A stretch of DNA of 64,000 bases from Larix kaempferi (GCA_027924585.1 BSBM01000779.1:13605001-13669000); one strand, 5' to 3'. Shown: positions 45,218 to 57,595, counted from the first letter of the stretch. Program-made: numbers and translations. Notes: generated from the sequence alone by a model not told the origin.

Positions 45218-48200
45218 GAAAAACTTGTTACCTGCTAAAGTATCCAGTACCTGATCTATAAATGGGAGAGGAAAGTAATCCTTCTTGGTTGCTTTATTAA
45301 GCTCTCGGTAGTCCACACAAATTCTCCATTTTCCTCCCTTTTTAGGGACTATGACCAGTGGTGATACACACTCACTATCAGAGATGGGATAGATGAACCC
45401 TGCATCTAATAACTTTTGTAGTTCGGTTTTGACTATGTCCTTCAATGCTGGGTTTAGTCTCCTTTGTGGTTGTCTTATAGGATCAGAACCTTCCTTGATG
45501 TAAATATAATGCTTGCAGATATCAGGATGAATACCTTTCATGTCTGCATATGTCCATGCAAAGGCTCTATTCTACTCTGTTAATACCTTCATCAGCTGTG
45601 CTTCCTGTTGGGGCTATAGATTATAATTGATGTTAACTGTTTTCCCTGGTATAATTTCCACAATCTTTGTTTTGTCTGTTTGCTCTTCCATAGATGTCAG
45701 TTTTTCCCACATCTTGTTCAAGTTCCTGCTTGAAGATTCACCTTCATTCTGCTGATCCGTGTCAAAAAACCTTTGAAGACCATCATTGTTAGAAAAATAA
45801 TTTTGTATAAACCTATCTATATGACCATCTTCATCTATGGTTTTTAGTGTGAATGCAGCATCAATTGTCAGGACAGGTCTCATGTTTTGATTCAGTGTGT
45901 CATTGTAATCGTCAGTCCAGTTTTGATATTCTATGTCTAAGGATTTTCTAGCTGGTTGGTAAATGGTGATGTTTTTCCTAGACTAGCCACTGGTGATGGT
46001 CATGTTGCCTAACTTGCATCCTATGTAAGCATTTGCAGTTGCCAGCCAGGGTCTTCCAAGTATAATAGGATATCCACTAAGTTTGCTTTTTACCTCGATG
46101 ACTATGAGATCAGCTGGGTATTCCCAGGATTCTATATTGATTATAATGTCCTCGAGCATTCCTTCAGGCTTCACAGTGGATGTATTTGCTAGCTGGAGTA
46201 CTGTAGTTGTTGGTATGACCTCTGATTGGAGACCTAGGTGGATCATAGTATCTTTGGTCATTACGTTTATAGCTGCTCCTAAATCAATTAGACTCTTGTC
46301 GATTTGTCTGTTATTGACGTTGAGTTGGACCACGGGGCTACTTGGGTCTAGATATTTGGGGTTAACCACGATACCCAACATTAGATCAACTAATTGGCCC
46401 ACTACATTAATAGTTGGTGGGTCACGCTTCCTCCTTCCAGGTTTCTTCAAACAATTCTCTTTTATATATTTGTTGCAGATGGGTACGTTTCTGATGGGTT
46501 GTAAGATGGGGATTTGGATATTCAAGTGTTTTAATTCATTCAGAATTGCATTTTCCTCTTCATCTTTGTTACTTCGTAAAAGCTTTTCAGGAAATGGAGG
46601 GTTTCTAGTTCTTGTGAGTGGTATAATTTCTTCCTTCGGAAGGTTTGGTTCATCAGGATGCTGAATATGAGGTTGAGTCGTTTTCTCCTGGTGCTTTGGT
46701 TGTTGTATGTTTTGCGTAGTTGTATTTTGGAGCATTTTTCCAGACCTTAGGTTAATCTCATTTATTTCCACAGTATCTACTACGTAAGTGGGAAATTGCA
46801 TCGTTTCAGTATTGTAGGCTTGCTGCTGCCCTGGCCTATTGTTGTTAGGGTTAGGGACTAGCTGGGCAGGAATTGGTGGAGGTCTAGGGGGTGGTTGATT
46901 AGGTGGTGGTGGCATGATAAGTGGATGTTGTTCCTGTAGCAGAGCTCTCCAATTTGATGAGGAATAAGGATATGGATTGCCATAATTTGTGGATGGTTGA
47001 GCAAAACGTGGGGGGTATGATGGGTAGGATTGTGGGTAGTATGATTGATGATAAGGCTGGTTTTGCTGCCACTGATTTGGATTTTGTTGAGATGGCCATA
47101 GGGCTGGTATAGAGTTCCAATTCTACTGGTTATTTCCCTAGTTATAGTAATGTTGGTTGTTGGGTTGGTATGGTGTGGGAAAATTATTCCTCTTCTGATT
47201 TACAAAGTAGATTTGTTCCATTGCACCCTTGGTTGTGGGCTCTTGGATAGCAGCTTTGCAGGAAGGAAACAAGGGACACTTGTCGATAGAGTGATCCTCA
47301 GTGCAGAGGCCACATATTTCGATGGTGTTTAGTGTGCACTGCCCCTTCTCATGTTTCTTTCTACAACGAGGACAGAATACTGCCAAGGCTTGGTTAATTT
47401 CATCCTGTTTCTTTTTTATTTGAAGAGCATCAAGTTGCATGTCCAAAGATTGCAGGATGTCAGTCTTCATGTCATCTAGAAGGTTTCCTAAATCATATTT
47501 TATACGTGTTGTTCTTGAAGATGTTGATCCACCAGTAGATGTGTGTGTATCCCTTGTCCCATTCTTAGTTTTCCTAGATCTAGAGTAGTTTTTGAAGATT
47601 TGTAGGATCTGGTCAAAATATTTCTGGAATATATCTCCATCTCCTAGAAGATTTAAGACTTCAAATTTCTCCTCTTTTACACCTCTAATAAGGATAAGGA
47701 CAAGTTTTAGTGATTCAGGATCCAAGGTGCAATGACTGGCTCGTTTGCAGCTGAGTTGAAATCTTTGGGCATAATCTTCTAATGACTCTCTTTCTCCTTG
47801 TTGCATCCTAAAGATTTCATCCCTTGTATCTTTGGCCTTGCAGTAGTCCCTATATTTTTCTAAGAATGCCTATTTCATTTGATCCCAGCTAAAGATACTA
47901 TTCCCTTCAAGGCTCATAAACCATCGAAGTGATAGGTTTTTTAGTGTGGAAGGAAAAAGCCTTAGCTTTTGTTCATCGGTAGTGTAATCAAATGATCTGC
48001 AAACTACCTCAAATTCAAATAGGAATGTGCCGGGATCTTTTGAAGTCAAACCATGGAAGTTTGGTAGATTATTAGGATTTATGTTCTTCATTCTGGCATC
48101 TCCAAGAGGTATGGTAATGGGAAAGGTGAAAAGCTCCCTAGGTTCCTCCTCTTCATTTTCCATCGTGGTGTTTGAGCTCGAACTGGTAGTGAAGTTGTCT

Positions 48201-48343
48201 CTGTTTGGATCGTATGTGGAGTCAGTTTCATTTTCAGAGTGTAGATTTTCAAATTGAGAATGGTCAAAACTGTTATTACCATTGTTGCTCATGGGATGCT
48301 TGGGCAGAAAGCGGCCAAACCTATCCCTTTGCTGACGAGGCAT
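45218..48343 (-). pseudogene. gag: Duplicated gag-protease-RT N-terminus of element C (unit 2)
   Basis: It is nearly the same sequence as 38811-41930: MPRQQRDRFGRFLPKHPMSN at 48343, NLPNFHGLTSKDPGTFLFEF, CPRCRKKHEKGQC, KSLIDLGAAINVMTKD and KGGKWRICVDYRELNKATKK. It shares with unit 1 the TAG codons after FSWDQMK and after VLTE, so those predate the duplication. It has further stops of its own, for example near 47130 and 45981. RT is cut at the duplication breakpoint, before the catalytic DD. Confidence 0.9.
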
Positions 48344-48442
48344 TCATTGGTAAAAAAAAGTATATATGTTTTGGTTTTATGTGATTTTTGTTTTTTTTTG
48401 TTTTTTGTTTTTAGGTGATGTCTCCTAAAAGATTGAGCACCT

Positions 48443-48459
48443 CCCCGACAATGGCACCA
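48443..48459 (-). other. Decayed primer binding site (unit 2 copy)
   Basis: The minus strand reads TGGTGCCATTGTCGGGG. Compared with 42028-42044, two C positions have become T. Confidence 0.8.
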
Positions 48460-48464
48460 AAAAG

Positions 48465-49810
48465 TGGTGAGCTCCCAATATGCATGCCTAATGAGGGCAG
48501 CTGTAGTAAGAGCCTACTTTAATTATCAACCTGGGGGACGTACAAACTTTAGAGGTGCAGGCACTATCTGTGCTCTTATAGGATAATCTTTGTCGTGGTT
48601 GGGTGTCGGTATCAATGTTTTAAGGGTTGCCTACTCAATATGTAAAACTGTTTATACTAGGGAATTAAATACTGGAAAACGATAAATCTATTTTAAAGAA
48701 TTAAAATACTAAAAGCAGTAAATCTATTATAAAAAATTGAAAATGATGAAAGTGAAAGAGATATTCCTATGAATTTACCTAATGTGGAATGGTGAATCTA
48801 GACTATGAAAGTGAAATGCCATAACAGATCTATTATAAATTAAAGAAAGCAAGGTCTGTAATTATTTATGCATAAAACTAGAATTCTAATCTAAATCATT
48901 TGAATATCAAAACTAAGTTTGAAATGCAATCATCTCATGCTACACATCCATTATTGAGAAATCAAAGAAATCAACCTTGAGAAGCAATGAATCATGATGG
49001 GAAACATTCATAAACCTTAGATCTAAACCATGACTTTTGAAGGCAATGCTAATACATATGGAATCGTTGTTTAAAATGTGCATTGGAAGAAAGCAACTAC
49101 AGGACTATTGAAACCGTGTTGCTGAACTACTGAACATCTTATAAATTACTACAAAATCAAGACATCATTCAAATGCTTCCATATGTGATATAAATTTTCA
49201 TCACTGTAAAACACATAATCTGAAATACCTGAAAAATGGAAATCCCCTAACTTATGTGTTGGAGGGGCCCTCTCCAACCTGTACTCAGGAGAGAAAGAAA
49301 CTTATAGACGCTGACTGGGATTTAACAATCAATCTTCTATTAAAATATAAACTCCATGTCTTCACAAAGGTCTGTAACTCAGAAGTATCTCAATAGTGCA
49401 AAAACGTAAAACAATGTTTCTAAAAAAATGTTAACAGAGACCTCTTGCTACCCGAGAGGTCCATATTTATATAATTATTAATGCTGAACCTAACTAAATG
49501 TCTAAATGCTGATTCTCCTTGAATAGGAGTGTGTTTTCTATAGATCAAGAAAAAGGCGTCGAGTTGCATGATCCCTCAGTCTTCTACGTGTTTGTCCTTT
49601 AATGCCCCTAAACCTACTCAATCATGCTCGATTTCCACAGAATTAGTTTATTGAATACGCATTTTAAACATACAAGAATAATCGTCAAAAACAACTTCAT
49701 TAAATAATTAAGGTAAAAAGTTTTTCCCACAAATGAGTGTGTTTCTTCGCCATTGCTTGAGCTTTATTGCAGGAAAAAGGTTATCAAATACCTGAAAATT
49801 GGACTCATCA
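48465..49810 (-). repeat. Duplicate of element C 5' LTR (unit 2)
   Basis: It begins TGGTGAGCTCCC and ends GGACTCATCA. It is closest to 42050-43394. The flank on its right is CTCAG followed by E's third ORF, as at 43395. Confidence 0.92.
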
Positions 49811-50468
49811 CTCAGGTCAAATGGTTGTATGCAAGGGCCCATAAGATTAATAGTTTAATTAGCCCATGATTTGAGAGGGATGATAAGGGGTGTTGCACTC
49901 TTTTAGCATAATAAGCCATGTGTTGCAAGGATTTAAGAAGATAGTATGGCATATTTAATAGCTTGTGATGATGTACAGTTGATAGGAGGAAAAATTCATA
50001 AATGTATACAAAACTGTACCTCCCTTCACATGTGATATATTTCTTCAAGAAGAGTGCAACTTGATCCCAAGGACTCGGAAGAGTCTCCAGCGCTGTTCCT
50101 CTGTCCCGTGGTCAAACACTCTCTCTTGCTGCCAGGAAATCCTCAGTTGCAGTCGGATGATGGCATTTCTGACTAAACAAACGTTTCCCGGTTTTGGGCA
50201 ATCCCGTTACCTCCGCCAGGATTTCCTCTGAAACATCTATCCGGATACCTCGAACCTCTGAATGGGTGCTTGTAATATTTTTGGCAAATTCAAGGGTTGT
50301 TTCTTCGTGAAAACCATTCAGGCGTTGAAAATAATCTATCCACCCTGCTTCTTGAAAGATAACAAAGACTTCTCTTTTCTTATACAAAGATTCTATTGTT
50401 AGAGGCTCATATCTCACAGGGATACCCATACCAATTGACTTCTGTACAATATTTAGCGAATACACCAA
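49811..50468 (-). pseudogene. Third ORF of element E, N-terminal domain (unit 2 copy)
   Basis: It has the same text as 43400-44048 but in one frame, with a single TGA near 50110: GMGIPVRYEPLTIESLYKKR, GWIDYFQRLNGFHEETTLEF, IDVSEEILAEVTGLPKTGKR and PWDQVALFLKKYITCEGR. It is better preserved than the unit 1 copy. The coding upstream of the first codon (TTG at 50468) is unclear. Confidence 0.7.
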
Positions 50469-50984
50469 TTACAGTTCAAAAGTCAAACTGATTGCATGCA
50501 GACATGGTTGATGGATAGTCTAAGTTTGAATTGAGCATTTCCGGAAAGGTGGCACAGTAGTTTTGTAATAAAATCTGTGGCAGTATTATCACACAAGTTG
50601 GGTAAAATGATGGTCATAATCATAAGTACGGGTAACAACTTAAATGTGATTTTGGTTAAGTTGATTTGTTGTGGACAGGTGGCAGGGATGAATGAAAAAT
50701 ACACCCATTATTGCTTTTGATGTCAATAGATGCGTAATCATGATTATAGTTAGAACCCCTACCTTCAAGATTAATGGTCGCGCTACCATTCTGCCATAGC
50801 ATTATATTTCATAGTCGCATCACTTGTAAAATGCACATGTGCTGAGTTGAGTTGGCCACCGCCAATTAGAGCCTGGTCAAATCATTAGCGGTGAGACTAT
50901 TCTAGGAGGCAGACAATCTAGTGGAGTTGCAATTGATGAATAAGAGGAACTAGGAATGAAGACTTGGGTAGAGTTCAACGAAAT

Positions 50985-51345
50985 GTGGCGGAGTCACAGC
51001 TGTGAAAATTGGTAGAATAGCAAGAATAGTGGAGTCGCAGCTGCTGGCAAAAAAGTGGAATGAATGAAAATAGTGGGGTTGCAGCTGCGAAAATTGGCAA
51101 AATAGGCAAGAATAGAGGAGTCACAACTACTGGCTAAAAGTGAATGAATGGAAATAGCGGAGTCACAGCTGCGAAATTTTGGCAGAATGGACGAGAATAG
51201 CTGAGTCACAGCTGCGAAACTTGGAAAAATGGACGAAAATAATGGAGTCGCAGTTGTTGGAAAAGGTGAAATGGGTGAAGAATAGCGGAGTTATAGCTGC
51301 AAAGATTGGAATAAATAAGCAAGGTAGGGAGTTGCAGCTGTGCAG
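50985..51345 (-). repeat. Minisatellite with CAGCTG core (unit 2 copy)
   Basis: This is the counterpart of 44660-45030 with the same number and order of units. A block of about 100 bp present in unit 1 (44444-44545) is missing just upstream in unit 2, near 50867. Confidence 0.8.
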
Positions 51346-51603
51346 AATGGAGTAACACGAAATTTTTTTAGCTGGCTACTGAAGGCCGACAAATTATCCA
51401 TTTTCTTCAAAGAGCTTTATTAGATCAGGAAAACAATGTAAGGTGTCTGCAATCGTTTGGCCCAGTCATGACTGCTGCTCCTCAAATTAATTCCTACACA
51501 TAGTTCTCAAAACAAACCCGATCAAGTGTAAAGGAAAGAATAAATAAAATACAAAAAAAAAACAAATTATTTATGTACAAATTATGTGTGGACGTTGCAG
51601 TTC

Positions 51604-52880
51604 TTAAAAATTCATAGGGGTTGAGAAAAATCCCAGCCCTGGCGTTAACTGATAATATGGATCAGTTGCAACATGTGAAATGAAAGCATTCTTTGAGATC
51701 AGTTTGTGATATAGTCGTAGCCGATGACCATTTGCAAATAATGGTGTCTTGTTTCCATCAATGGTGATCAACCGGACTATTCCATTGTCAAATACTTGAT
51801 CTATCTGATAAGGTCCCAACCAATGAGTGCGTAGCTTGCCCTTGAAATCCATCTTAAACCGTGAATCATATAACAGAGCCCAGTATCCTTCTTGGAAGAC
51901 TTTCTTCTTTATAAATCTATCATGCCATTTTGAGCGCTGTTGTTGGATCAAATCTGTATGATGCACTGTGGCTGTGCGCTTCTCATCCAATTCATTGAGT
52001 TGATTTAGTCAGTTCCTTTGTGCTTCCCATAAATCAAGGTTTGCTTCTACAACTGTCTTCAAAGTTCTTATTTCAAATTCAATTGGGAAACCAACATTCT
52101 TACCATACACCAAATCAAATGGGGAAAAACCAGTGGTGTTATGCCATGTAGTGCGATAGGCCCACAGTGCCACTGGAAGTCTCTCAGCCCAGTCTTTACG
52201 ATGGCTTTTCACTGTCTTTGTCAAAATAGCCTCGATGACCTTATTTGTACTTTCCACTTGGACATTAGCCTGTGGATGATATGGCAAGGTTATTTTGTGC
52301 TGAATGCGAAACTTTTGTAACACGGCCTCCAATTTGCGATACACAAACTATGGTCCACCATCTGTAACGATTTCCTTAGGTACTCCAAACCGAGTAAAAA
52401 TTTCTTCATATAGGAAATCAGTTATAGCCTGATCATTAGCTTTGACCAAGGCTACAAATTCCATCTATTTGGTCATGTAATCTGTGCAAAACAAGATGTG
52501 AACTTTCTGTTTTGAGGGAGGGTTGATAGGCCCTACGAAGTCTAGGGCCCATCTGTCAAATGGTTCAACCACGAGTTGTGGATGAAGAGGCATTTCATCT
52601 AATCTGTTGGGATGGCCCATCCTTTGGCAGCTATCACATGCCTGAACATACTTTTTTGCATCCCTGAACAATGTAGGCCAGAAATAACCCATTCTTAAAA
52701 CCTTATGACCTGTCCTTTTGTCAGCAAAATGTCCCCCACAGGCCTTGTCATGGCAAGCTTTCAGGATACTGAATATTTCATCTTCTCTCACACATCTTAT
52801 GATTTCTAAGTCAAGCCCTGTGTAAAAAATATGCCCATCGATCCAGCAATACCTAGTACTCTGTTGTATGATATTTCTTT
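51604..52880 (-). pseudogene. pol: Integrase of element E
   Basis: The zinc-binding part has HDKACGGHFADKRTGHKVLR and CDSCQRMGHPNRLDEMPLHP. The core has RWALDFVGPINPPSKQKVH (first Asp), KEIVTDGGP then a stop (second Asp) and HPQANVQVESTNKVIEAI (Glu). Then come FSPFDLVYGKNVGFPIEF and the C-terminal KWHDRFIKKKVFQEGYWALL and THWLGPYQIDQVFDNGIVR. Stops at about 52467, 52343 and 52008 are seen. No chromodomain. Closely related to the integrase of C. Confidence 0.9.
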
Positions 52881-54590
52881 TTTCTCTCTTCGACAGATGT
52901 GCTGGAAGCTTATCTGCAGCCAAAAAGTTAGCAATATTCGCATACCATGGGGAATGAGCTGATACTGCAAACAAATGCTCATTAGGGAAGGAATCTTCGA
53001 TTGGTAAATTGTCATCACTGTTAGTAAGTCGAGATAAAAAGTCTGCAACAATGTTTTCCTTCCCTGGTCTATCAATAATTGTGATGTCAAATTCCTGTAA
53101 CAATAGCAGCCATCTAGTAACTCTAGCATTCGTGATTGGTTTATTCATTAAATTATTGATGCAGAATTATCAGTGTGCACAAAAGTGGAGTATCCAGTAA
53201 TGTAGTGTCTGAATTTGTTGATGGCATAAACTATGGCAAGGAATTATTTCTCTATGACAATATAGTTTAGTTCAGCAGGGGATAAATTCTTACTAATGTA
53301 ATAAATTGCATATGGGGCATTACCTTCCTATTGTCCTAAAACTACTCCAATGGCAGTGTCTGAAGCATATAAAGAGATATGAAAAGGCAGAGCCCAGTTG
53401 GGTCCTTGTAAGATGGGTGCTGTAGACATCCTCTTCTTAAGTTCAGTAAACGTTGTTTGGCATGCATCATTCCAGACAAACTATGCATCCTTCATCAACA
53501 AAGTGAACAAAGGAGAGGCTAGTTTGGAAAAAATTTCTATGAATCTTCTGTAATAGCTAGCATGCCCTAAGAAGCTACGTACATATTTTTGTGTTCCAGG
53601 ATTTGGTATATTTTCAATTACCTTAATTTTGGATGGGTCTACCTGGAAAACATCAGAAGAGATGAAGTGCCCAAGAATTATCCCCCCACTCATCATCATA
53701 TGGCACTTTTCAGTGCTTAAAGAGAGCTGGCTTTGTTCACAGCGTTTCAAGACCTTTTCTAAAATTTTCAATGCTTCTTCATAACTACTACCGTATGGAG
53801 TGAATTCATCCATACAAATTTCCATGCACTCATTTACCATTTTTGAAAAGATTCCAATCACTGCTCTTTGAAATGTGGCTGGTGCATTGAACAACCCAAA
53901 AGGAAGTACCCTATATGCAAAGGTGCCCCAGGGACAGGTGAAAGTGGTTTTTTCTTGGTCTTCTGGAGCAATATGGATTTGGTTATAAGCACTAAAGCCA
54001 TCCAGAAAGGAAAAATACTTCTTCTCAGACAAGGTATCAAGGACCTGATCGGTAAAAGGTAAGGGAAAGTGGTCCTTTTGCATTGCTTTGTTCAATTCTC
54101 TGTAATCCATGTAGACCCTCCATTTCCCATTCTTCTTTGGCACAATCACGAGTGGAGAAACCCACTCACTGTCTGAAATTGGGTATATAAACCCTGCTTC
54201 CAGAAGTTTTTGGATCTCCTCTTTCACTACATCCCTTGGGTTCAGGTTCATCCTTCGTTGTGGTTGACACACTGGCCTGGAGTCTCTCTTAATATAAATG
54301 TGATGGCTACACAGATTAGAAGGAATACCCTTCATGTTTGTGTACTCCCAAGCGAAAGCTCCTTTATGTTGTTTCAGCAGAGTGATTGGCTGTTCCAACT
54401 CACTAGGTGCAAGGTTTGGATTGATGTTCAATGTTTTCCCTGAATCAATTTCTACTGGGACACTTTTTGAATTTTTGAGAACTGGAATTATACTGGCATC
54501 ATTGACTAGAGTTTCTTCCGTAAGATTTTCTTGTTCTTTCTCATCTAGTGTACTATTAAGAATTTGGTAAACATGCTTATTGACGGACAT
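52881..54590 (-). pseudogene. pol: Reverse transcriptase and RNase H of element E
   Basis: RT: KNGKWRVYMDYRELNKAMQK, YFSFLDGFSAYNQIHI, RVLPFGLFNAPATFQRAV, then MEICMDEFTPYGSS at about 53800. The catalytic pair reads Asp-Glu here instead of Asp-Asp. VRSFLGHASYYRRFIEIFSK follows. The RNase H between 53480 and 53150 has stops and a frame change; its end reads IIDRPGKENIVADFLSRL at about 53040. The open part 54590-53481 also includes the pre-RT region (HKGAFAWEYTNMKGIPSNLC). Confidence 0.9.
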
Positions 54591-54699
54591 GGGCTCACTG
54601 ATGAAACTGTTAATGGTATCGTCCTATATTTCATCTTTAAAAGTTAAGGCTCTCCCTATTGTTAATAATGGTTGAATGCCTTCCTCCTCCTCCAAATCC

Positions 54700-55571
54700 A
54701 CCGAAAGTAGAGTTTAAGCTTTTGTGCTTGGTCGAGTTGGATGGTATAAGGTTAGGATTTTGATCTCAGTCTCATCTGAAATAGTCATGGATCTTGACCA
54801 ACATCTAATACAGGCATTTGCTGTGGCCAACCACGGTCTCCCCAGAATCAGCGGGTGTCCCCCCAACTAAGAATTCGGCTGTAACACCAAGAAGTCCGCA
54901 GGGTATTCCCACGAGTCCACAGAGATTACTAGGTCATCCAGGATCCCCTTAGGCTTGATTGTTGATCTGTCAGCAAGTTCTAAAATGGTAGGGGTTGGCC
55001 GAAGATTAGTGAGTCCAAGTTTCTTCACAGTTTCTATGGTCATAACATTAATAGCCGCGCCTAAGTATACCAAGACTTTGGGGATTTGTGTGTTTCCTAT
55101 GTGAACTGTAATAGTAGGATTCCCAAGGTCATCATATTTTGCCACAAGAGTCTTCCCCATTATTAATTCAGAAATTTTTCCCAATACATGGACAGTGGAA
55201 GGATCCCTAGGCTTTCTTCCTGGTTTCTTGACACATAAATCTCTAATAGTCTTAGCATAAATGGGCACATCATGAAGGGCTTGTAACAGCGGAATTTTGA
55301 CATACAAAATTTTCAATTCTCTGAAGAGATTGAATCGAGGTTGTTCCACTATTTTTTGCAGGGCCAATTGTTCAGGATATGGCGGTTCTCTCATCAAATG
55401 TGTAGGATGTGCTTCATTGTGTGTTACTTCCTGAGTTTCAGCTACTGTTTCGGTAGGAATGTCAGCATCCTCAATGATGGGGATTGATGAATTAACCATA
55501 TTCTCAAAGTGCTGATTCACTCCAGTTTCAGTCACTGGGGATGGAACATCCTCAGTGATGATGGGTTCCAA
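54700..55571 (-). pseudogene. pol: Protease region of element E
   Basis: LLQALHDVPIYAKTIRDLCV and KKPGRKPRDPSTVHVLGKIS match the region before the protease in C. The active site reads KVLVYLGAAINVMTIE at about 55035-55080, with Tyr where C has the catalytic Asp (DLGA). Then SWEYPADFLVL and, after a stop, HPLILGRPWLATANACI. The Asp to Tyr change should abolish activity. Confidence 0.85.
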
Positions 55572-55719
55572 TACCTTCCCTAATCATAATTGTATATCAT
55601 TGTAGGGAATTTGGGAGACGGAATACACAGGCATTGTTGGCAGTCTTAAACTGATGAACTGGTTTATTATTCAGGTTTGGGTTAGGCTGTGTAGGTAGTT
55701 GTGGTCGAACTGGTGCATT

Positions 55720-57524
55720 CATAGGTGCGGCATTGTTTTGGAATTGCAGCTATGGCTGCTGATATGGTTGGTGAGGATACTATTAAGGAGGGTATTGTTG
55801 ATATTGATTCTGGTGATGGGGAAACTTATTTCCTTGGTAAGCATTTCTCCTGTTGAATTCCAGGGAGCTTGATTGTTCGATTGTTGTGACCATGGTGTCC
55901 ATGAATTAGGATTTTGCATTGGGTTCTGAGATGGATGCCACTGGTTATTAGAATAATGTGAAGGGAATTGTGTATTCATATTATTCAAGAAAATTTATGG
56001 ATCTGGATTCATACCTTGATTGCGAGGTTGCCAAGGTTTCTTCTGTGCAATAAAGTAAGCCTGTTCCACATCTGAAGTGGATGTCTGTAGGACTGCTTTG
56101 ACTTTGGGTAATGAAGGACATTCCTTGGTGTCATGCTCCAATTCACATATCCTACATATCTCTGCCTTGTCTGGCGGGCATTCTTTCAGTGGTTGATTTT
56201 TCCTACATTTACGACAAAATACACTGAGTGTAATATCTTCTACTGCTTTCCTCTATTTTTCTCTCAAAACATCTAACTCTGAGGAAATGGAACTCATCAT
56301 ATCAGTTTTAAAATTCTCCAGTGAGTTTCCTATTTCTGCTCGAGTGGCTCCTCCACTAGTTGACTTTTATGTCCTAGTGAGGACGTCCTGATCTCTATCT
56401 TTGTCTCGTTTGTTAGTTCTAGAGGATCCCCTTGAGTACCTTCGTCATAATTCAATGATCTTCTCGAAGGGTTTCTTTGAGATGTCCATTTTCCCCAACA
56501 AATTCAACATATCAAGGCAATCTTCTCTAATTCCTCGTAGCAAGATAATCTTGAGTACATCTTTTCCAATCTTAGTGTGCCCAAACCTTTGTAAACTGTA
56601 CAACAATCTTTCCACAAAGTATTCCAAGCTCTCCTCTTCCTTCTGAACCATTTTAAACAACTCTTCCTTTCTATCCCTGGTTCTACAATATTCTTGATAT
56701 TTAGAAAGAAAGGTTTGTTTCATTTGGTCCCAAGTAGTAATGGTTTCACGACCTAGACTCATGAACTAGCGCAGAGCATTTCCTTTCAAGGTGGCTGGGA
56801 ATAGTTTTAGCTTCTGAGCACTGGAGGTATAGTCATAACTACGACAGAGGATATCAAACTCAAAAAGAAATTCATCAGGATCTTCAGAAGATTTACCATG
56901 GAAATTTGGGAGAACTGATGGTGAGATATTTTTCATAGGAGCTGCTCCAGGTGTCTGGAGGATAGGGAATTCTAATGTGACCACAATGTCACCAGGATGA
57001 TTATCTTCCACTTCCTCTTCCCGGTTCTCCCGATGTTCATTCTCCCCTTCATTTTCTCTGTTATCCATGTTGTTCCAAAATTCAATGGACTTCTTTATTC
57101 ATTCTTCTTTTGCTTTTGCTTCTTCTTCTTTCCTCCTTACTTCTTCTCACCTTCTCTCTTCCTCTAATTCTCGGTGAGTCTCCAACCACACTTCCTTAGT
57201 AACTCTGGTCTCGTTAATATGATAAATCTCCTCTCTATCCGGTGCACCCACAATGCTTCCCTTGTCTTCAAGAGTTTTCTTTTCTGCGCTGGGAGTAGAT
57301 GGTCCCATTGCATTCTCCATCGTTGATGTTGAATTCTCAAGATTGGGAGGAACAAAATTTCCTCTTCCTGTAGACGTCCACGGTGGTCTGGTAGAAGAAT
57401 CAGCTTTAGCAATTATATCGTCGATAAATGTTTGTCTTCCCAGACCTGTGTTACGACCTCGACCTCTTCCACCTGTGGTGTTAGTGTTCAAAAGGGGTTC
57501 CCGATTTGTTTTTCTTGTATTCAT
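55720..57524 (-). pseudogene. gag: gag of element E
   Basis: A Met at 57524 starts MNTRKTNREPLLNTNTTGGR, followed by an RGRGRN stretch. The capsid-like region has PSVLPNFHGKSSEDPDEFLF, LKLFPATLKGNALR (stop at 56766), TTWDQMKQTFLSKYQEYCRT and FGHTKIGKDVLKIILLRGIR. The zinc region (about 56215-56110) has CRKCRKNQPLKECPPDKAE and CRICELEHDTKECPSLPK. An Asn/Gln/Pro-rich tail follows to about 55720. A frame change occurs between 57147 and 57068. It is related to C's gag but clearly distinct. Confidence 0.87.
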
Positions 57525-57575
57525 GCATGTTGTAAATGATTAAACCAACTACTAACTATGTCTATCAATTACCAT

Positions 57576-57592
57576 CCCCGGCAATGGCGCCA
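57576..57592 (-). other. Primer binding site of element E (tRNA-Asp type)
   Basis: The minus strand reads TGGCGCCATTGCCGGGG, the same as in element C, three bases from the LTR. Confidence 0.88.
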
Positions 57593-57595
57593 AAA

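Larger units (their letters stand above)
38806..51535. repeat. Tandem segmental duplication, two units of about 6.3-6.4 kb
   Basis: Unit 1 is 38806-45217 and unit 2 is 45218-51535. Each unit runs from inside C's RT through C's protease, gag, PBS and 5' LTR into the flanking third ORF and spacer of E. At the unit 1/unit 2 join, E spacer ('gtgtaaagga') meets C RT ('gaaaaacttgttacc'). The intact RT at 38811 and the intact E spacer at 51536 show both parent sequences. They share AAGGA at the breakpoint. Confidence 0.88.

Noticed and set aside
43395-49810. A third independent Athila-like element between two LTRs
   Set aside because: It has no own 3' LTR with a polypurine tract, its RT is cut at an AAGGA microhomology, and both LTRs have the same E flank. 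A tandem duplication explains all of this.
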